Source: Thalassiosira profunda
Lineage: Eukaryota; Bacillariophyta; Thalassiosirophyceae; Thalassiosirales; Thalassiosiraceae
DNA length: 12,264 bases
Direction: 5' to 3'
Assembly: GCA_036939355.1 (NCBI GenBank)
Contig: JALLAP010000565.1
Location: 1-12,264 of the forward strand
Shown here one piece after another: positions 7,988 to 12,264 of this stretch. The position numbers were made by a program, and so were the translations under genes. The notes below the pieces were generated by a model. That model saw only the letters and a program-made list of their open reading frames with translations. It ran no database searches and was not told the DNA's origin. Position 1 is the stretch's first letter; each line of letters opens with the position of its first letter.

Positions 7988-8007
7988 TCCTACGTGATTC
8001 CTACGTA
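7988..8007. promoter_or_regulatory. Tandem TCCTACGT motif, 11-bp period
   Basis: TCCTACGT begins at 7988 and again at 7999, the second extended to TCCTACGTA. The 11-bp period would place both copies on nearly the same face of the helix. The ACGT core is what bZIP proteins bind; TACGTA is known as the plant A-box. It lies 75-95 bases upstream of the FKBP start codon. Binding is inferred, not shown. Confidence 0.35.
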
Positions 8008-8046
8008 GACATTGGAGGAATTAGTATTTATTATGGAGGGAACACC

Positions 8047-8093
8047 GGGAGAAGAGAGAAGGAAAAGAGGAGGGGGGAGGAGGAGGAGGAGGG
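8047..8093. repeat. 47-base uninterrupted purine tract
   Basis: Every base from 8047 to 8093 on the + strand is A or G, ending in repeated GGA triplets. Such tracts can form triplex DNA or exclude nucleosomes. It sits between the FKBP and channel start codons. Confidence 0.7.
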
Positions 8094-8178
8094 CTAGGGG
8101 CGGCATGGCTTCCCCCTTTGGCGTCGGCGGCGGCTCCGACCCCCGCGACTCTCGTGCTGGCTAGCTGGCGGTGGGGGT

Positions 8179-8198
8179 TGCGCGCGGGCTTGCGCGCG
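8179..8198. repeat. Tandem TTGCGCGCG, 11-bp period
   Basis: TTGCGCGCG occurs at 8179-8187 and 8190-8198. The alternating CG run has the same 11-bp spacing as the TCCTACGT pair 190 bases away. It could be a regulatory site or a chance GC-rich pattern. Confidence 0.4.
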
Positions 8199-8401
8199 TC
8201 GTTCAAATGAGGCGATTTTGCGACATCTTATGTGCACAAACTGAGCCCCCTCCGCCGAACATGTTGCAATTGTTCTCATCATGGCGAAGTGTTTGCCGGT
8301 TCGAATAGAGGCCTCTTCCCCGCGGCCGCCCCCCTCAGTATGAGTCCATCGCACATTTATTTCCCGGTCGTCGACAGCCGGGGCTGCTGGCCACTTAACC
8401 G

Positions 8402-11400
8402 ATGGACGTCCTCCGGGAGAATGCCCGGCAGGAATACCGGCAGGTGGTCGACGACGCCCGCCACCACTACGTCTCTCCCTACGAGGAATGGACGTCCGAC
8501 GAGCTGCGCGAGCTCCTCGTCGAATACAGGATCCCCATTCGGGATTCCGCCCACGCCACCCACGAAACCCTCGTGAGAATCTGCGACAAGGTCTTCGGGA
8601 CGGAGGAGCTCGAGGATGCGGACGCGGAGCAGATGGCCGAGAGCCAGCGGAGCTGCATCCGGAGGTATAGCGTCGAGGATCTGGTGCGGATGGAGGCGTG
8701 CGCGAGGAGGATCCAGAAGGCCTTCTTTCGGAGGCAGGCGTTGAAGCGGCAGCGGGAGATGCAGCAACACAGTCGGCGGATCGAGCAGGAGCAGACGCAT
8801 ATCGATTATTGCGAGGAGGGGATGGAGCACAGCGATAACGCGCACGAGGAAGGGTACCACTACGACGAGGTGTCCCGCCGTCGATCGATGCTCCGCCGGA
8901 TCAACCAGCAGGGCGACGATTACGACGAGGAGATTGAGGTGGAGTGGCGCAAGCCGAGCTGGAAGTTCGCCAAACGCTTCGAGGCGGCGAACCGTCCCCA
9001 TCGCTCGGGGAAACGGATGGACCAATACGATTGGACCAAGGTGACGTCGGGGAGGCATTGTTACGCGGGAGGGTGCGGGGAGCAGCTGGATCTCTGGAAC
9101 GAGGGACGGACGAGCGAATTCTCCCAGTTTGGGAGCGGCATCACCAACTACTTCAAGGTGTGTGTGCCTGCCCCGATTCTGTGCAAATTGCTCTCTTTGC
9201 GACAGTTGTGCTCATCAACTTGCTCTCCAGTTTCTGAAATGGTGCGCCTGGGTCATGTCGATACTCTCCATCCTGCACCTGCCGGTCCTCTTCATTAACG
9301 CTTTGGGGACCGACAACAAAATGGGAATGTCCGTGAGCGCGGCGCTGNCACCTGCCGGTCCTCTTCATTAACGCTTTGGGGACCGACAACAAAATGGGAA
9401 TGTCCGTGAGCGCGGCGCTGACGACCTTTGGCAACCTCGGGAGTGCCGAGGACGTCGGCTCGGTCGATATTCCTGGTTGCGACGAGACGGAGTTCCAGTT
9501 CTCGCACTGCGAGATTGGTGAGTGCTTGTGCTCTAATTTTGGTGTTACACAGAGATGCAACTCACTGAACCTCACCTCTCCTCTCTCCTCGTGAGGCAGA
9601 AAAGAACAAGCTCGCGAGGTTCTATGCATTCATTGACGTTGTTGGAGTAATCATCTTCGTCCTGGCGTGGCTGTGGCTCCGAAACTTTGAGGCGAAAGAG
9701 TCGAGGGTCTTGAACCGGTCGACCGTCTCTGCCGCTGATTATACTATTCGCCTGACGTCTGTTCCGGCGGATACGACGGAGAAGGAGCTGGCAATCCACT
9801 TTGCTGAGTTGACTGGGCAGGCCGTGTCAGCAGTGCACCTCGCGTTCAACAATGCTCGCGAGATCGATATGTACGTCCAGCGGGGCAAAGTCATGCAACA
9901 ACGGTACAACTGCGTGCAGCGAATCCGGTACGAAAAGAAGATGCTGAAGCAAAACCAAGGGCGGAAGAAGCGCCTGCGAAAGCTGATGAGAGAGCGCGAG
10001 GACTTGACCATCCTGGTTCGCCAGAAGGACGAAAAGCGCGGCAAGGTGATACCCCACCGTCAAAAGGCAATCCAAGCGTTTGTCACGTTCGAGACCGAGG
10101 CGGGGTTCGTTGATGCCATGACGCAATACACATTGAATTGGTTTCGGACGTATGGCTGCTATCCCGAAAGGCTCAAGTTCAAAGACACGCGATTGAAGGT
10201 GGAGCAGGCGCCGGAGCCCTCGACCATCATCTGGGAGAATTTGGAGTACTCGAGTCAAAGTCGTTTCTTTCGCAAGTGCCTCACGACGAGCGTGGCCTTG
10301 CTTGCGATCTTATTCTCCGTGCTGTTGACGTTCCTTGCGAGAGACTTCAAGGGAAAAGTGCTCAAGAATGCCAGCATGCCGTGCCCGGACCGGTTCTTCG
10401 ACCAGGACCCCGAGTATCAGCTCGAGCTGGTGAGGAACAACCTCGATCTGTCCCACTGCTACTGCTCCACGCTCAGCACGATGGAACAGTGGAACATCAA
10501 TCAATGCCACGACCATCTCTTGACGACATCGCAAGCCACTGCGACGAGCTACGGAGCTGGGTTCATCGTCGTGTTTATGAACGTCTTTTTTACTTGGCTT
10601 ATGGACCGCGCCGGATCGTTCGAGAAGCACCAGAGCCTCGACGCGATGGAAAAGAGCAACATGGTGCGAGTGTTCCTGCTCAAGTTTGTCAACACCGGCT
10701 GCATTGTCTTGCTCTACGGGCAGACGTGGCTGCAAAGATTGGTGCGCGTCCGATTTGACGATGCAACCGACTTCAACGTGGACTGGTATGCCACGGGCGG
10801 AACGAGTTTGATGATCGTCATGCTGATGAACGTCATTTCTCCGCACATCGGATCGTTTATCGCCTACTCCAGGCACAGATCCAAGATCCGCCGCCTCGAG
10901 AAGAGCTTAGGCGACAACGTGGAGACGAATGACGCCCATCGCGTGTGGTACACGCAAGAGGAGTTGAACGAATACTACAGAGGCCCCGCATTCAAGCTCA
11001 ACTACCGATACTCCCAGGTGCTGGTCACTCTCTACGTTTGCTGGATGTACGCCATCTCCATGCCGCTCATGCCCATCTTCGGCGCGGTGTCGTGCTACCT
11101 GTCCTACTGGGTGGACAAGTTCCTCTTTTGCAACTTTTATCGAACGCCCCCCATGTACTCCGACGAGATGGGGAAGCGATGCACGTCCCTGCTGGGCTAT
11201 TTGGTCATACTGCACATGGGAATGAGTCTGTGGATGATGGGGTGCGAAGAGATCTTTGAGGGCGAACCTCTCTCGGGGCAAGCGTACCCGACCGGTGTCA
11301 AACAGGGGACGCCCTCGTCGCTTGGTCAAAAGCTGGCCAAGAAGCATCTCTTCCCCATCGAGGTGGCGCTGGTCATTTTCACTGCCTGGCTGCTGCTGTC

Positions 11401-11686
11401 GCGCGTATCCTCGTCGTTCCTCAAAAAGTTCTGCGGCTGCCTGAGGTGTCTGACTTGTAGCAAGGGCAACAAACTGAAGAGTCTGAAGAACAACATGAAT
11501 ACCGTCCAGGTCGACTATTCCAGCGCGAGGGACCGCGAGATAATCAAAGGGTTGTCGTCCTACAACATCCTCCAGAATCCAAAGTACCAGGAAGCGTTTG
11601 CGATAACCCCGGAGTTCGCCGCCAACCACAACAGGGTCACATCGATCAGGGGGTACAACACGAAAGAGGGAGTTGCATTAATCTAG
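8402..11686 (+). CDS. OSCA/TMEM63 (CSC1-like, PHM7) osmo/mechanosensitive cation channel, three exons
   Basis: Exons are 8402-9157, 9231-9517 (interrupted by an assembly duplication) and 9600-11686. Removing the introns and one 73-base duplicated unit gives 3057 bases, exactly 1019 codons: a 1018-residue protein. The N-terminal 250 residues are cytosolic, with a SAP/Ish1-like helix-loop-helix at about 28-66 (WTSDELRELLVEYRIP) and a degenerate IQ-like helix RIQKAFFRRQALKR at 103-116. A first membrane segment is at 253-275 and a second at 331-350. The RNA-recognition-fold-like cytosolic domain of the family spans about 371-541 and ends in the hallmark APEPSTIIWENL (527-538). Some eight further segments follow between 552 and 925. 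The loop after segment three has Cys225, 250, 252 and 266 of the exon-3 numbering (585, 610, 612 and 626 overall). CGCLRCLTC directly after the last segment may be S-acylated. Relatives open on hyperosmotic or mechanical stress and pass Ca2+. Selectivity here is not known. Confidence 0.88.
9158..9230 (+). other. Intron 1 of the channel gene (73 nt, GT-AG, phase 0)
   Basis: The donor AAG|GTGTGT follows the codon for Lys252, and the acceptor CTCTCCAG precedes TTTCTGAAATGG. Splicing joins the soluble GITNYFK end to FLKWCAW, the start of the first membrane segment. The exon frame otherwise runs on into residues unrelated to the family. Confidence 0.8.
9276..9420 (+). repeat. 72-bp exact direct duplication flanking a single N (probable assembly artefact)
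   Basis: Bases 9276-9347 and 9349-9420 are identical, with one unknown base (N) at 9348 between them. The unit begins CACCTGCCGGTCC and ends GCGGCGCTG. It adds 73 bases to exon 2 and throws the frame off. With one copy and the N removed, the frame continues cleanly from the first membrane segment into TTFGNLGSAED. Two contig ends that overlap but were joined by a placeholder explain this best. Confidence 0.9.
9518..9599 (+). other. Intron 2 of the channel gene (82 nt, GT-AG, phase 1)
   Basis: The donor ATTG|GTGAGTG and the acceptor GAGGCAG|AAAAG split a Glu codon (G + AA). Splicing gives FSHCEIEKNKLARFYAF and leads into the second membrane segment. The frame between is closed by stops, and the join restores the 1018-residue reading frame. 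Confidence 0.8.
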
Positions 11687-11782
11687 CCGGACAGCTATCA
11701 CTTCCCCGTCCTCAACAGCTCAAAAGCAGTGTTGCCTTTTCACATATCTTTTGTCTGCTCCGGTTTATGCGGTTCTGCTCCT

Positions 11783-12264
11783 CTACACGACGTCGGAATC
11801 GTGCATCTTCTCTGTCGGCCCATCCGGCTTCACCAATCGCGTATCCACGTCCAACGTCTGCCGATCTTGCCGGGCCCGAATTTTGAACACGCTCTTTGCC
11901 CTCCGGGCTTTGATTTTATCTGTCCCCTTTTGTTCATCGCTTGTGATGAAATCCACAGTTTCCGCCGTCCAGAAGTCAAGCTCCTCATTTATCACCTCCA
12001 ATATGTGTTCGAAGGATGGGCGGCTTCTATGATCCGATGCCCAACACCGACTCATTAACAACGACCAGCTCTCCGGCCACGATGGATCGGCCGTTGGCCG
12101 GTATCCCTTCCCCACAACGAGATCGGCATGCATCTTGCACGAATATCCGCTATAGGGGACGGAAAGGGCGCACAGTTGCCAAAACAGTACGCCAAAGGAG
12201 TAGGCATCGACCGAGAGCGAGTAGGGCATATTTTTGGCCACTTCGGGGGCCATGTATCGCAGCG
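11783..12264 (-). CDS. Protein kinase, C-terminal lobe (TKL/tyrosine-kinase-like), 5' truncated by window edge
   Basis: About 159 residues are present, reading LRYMAPEV from the window edge. Visible are the APE motif (subdomain VIII), DAYSFGVLFWQL (subdomain IX, invariant Asp), VPYSGYSC, then CWASDHRSRPSFEHIL with the subdomain XI Arg. The SFGVLFW and CW...RPSF pattern is typical of TKL kinases rather than calcium-dependent or CMGC kinases. The ATP-binding lobe, catalytic loop and any N-terminal domain lie outside the window, so activity cannot be judged. A 65-residue charged tail follows the kinase fold and ends at the TAG at 11783-11785. It is convergent with the channel gene, 96 bases apart. 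Confidence 0.85.
   Translation of the reverse strand, partial: LRYMAPEVAKNMPYSLSVDAYSFGVLFWQLCALSVPYSGYSCKMHADLVVGKGYRPTADPSWPESWSLLMSRCWASDHRSRPSFEHILEVINEELDFWTAETVDFITSDEQKGTDKIKARRAKSVFKIRARQDRQTLDVDTRLVKPDGPTEKMHDSDVV

Larger units (their letters stand above)
7914..8401. promoter_or_regulatory. Shared divergent promoter region (FKBP / OSCA-like channel)
   Basis: These 488 bases separate the starts of two divergent genes and presumably hold both promoters and 5' leaders. They contain a G-rich run near 7937-7950, a tandem TCCTACGT pair (7988-8007), a 47-base pure purine tract (8047-8093), and a tandem TTGCGCGCG pair (8179-8198). No clear TATA box is seen. In-frame TAA at 8396-8398, two codons before the channel ATG, excludes simple N-terminal extension. 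Confidence 0.5.

Noticed and set aside
8297..8315. Second T-loop-like GGTTCGAAT
   Set aside because: The flanking bases do not pair as a tRNA arm, and no D-loop lies upstream at the right distance.
9349..9420. Biological tandem duplication of a membrane segment in the channel
   Set aside because: The copies are identical to the base, are joined by an N, and together break the frame; an assembly join is much simpler.
1..12264. CRISPR array, toxin-antitoxin, phage or bacterial defence system
   Set aside because: No spaced repeats, no bacterial ribosome binding sites or operons; introns and targeting signals mark the DNA as eukaryotic nuclear.

Overview
This window looks like nuclear DNA of a photosynthetic stramenopile, most likely a diatom. 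It is eukaryotic: one gene has two short GT-AG introns of 73 and 82 nt, there is an AATAAA signal, and start codons have an A at -3. The FKBP carries an N-terminal signal peptide, then a transit-like stretch, then a twin-arginine lumen signal. That layout fits a secondary plastid with a thylakoid lumen. A MORN repeat, an OSCA/TMEM63-type channel and a TKL-like kinase are all common in diatoms. The species cannot be named from the sequence.

Layout: 1-287 (+) is the 3' end of a MORN-repeat protein. 552-1877 (-) is a complete galactokinase. 1878-3773 is an unusually long gap between divergent genes; no convincing gene is seen in it, but it holds several palindromes, including a long bulged hairpin. 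3774-5474 (+) is an EHD/dynamin-like GTPase with a mitochondrial-type N-terminus. 6018-7124 (+) is a thiol dioxygenase of the ADO/plant cysteine oxidase family. 7236-7913 (-) is a thylakoid-lumen FKBP isomerase. 7914-8401 is a shared divergent promoter region. 8402-11686 (+) is a three-exon OSCA/TMEM63-like channel. 11783-12264 (-) is the C-terminal lobe of a protein kinase, cut by the window edge.

The genes are closely packed and alternate in strand. Each has its own role: Leloir sugar metabolism, organelle membrane remodelling, oxygen/thiol sensing, plastid protein folding, mechanosensitive ion flux and signalling. I see no operon-like or defence-like system, and nothing that amounts to a clear new system. 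The observations most worth following are a 72-bp exact duplication around a single N inside the channel gene (almost certainly an assembly artefact that breaks the reading frame), the EHD-like GTPase with no EH domain and a C-terminal hydrophobic hairpin, the SAP/Ish1-like and IQ-like N-terminus on the channel, the cluster of hairpins at 3195-3314, and a recurring TACGTA-type motif in two of the intergenic promoter regions.
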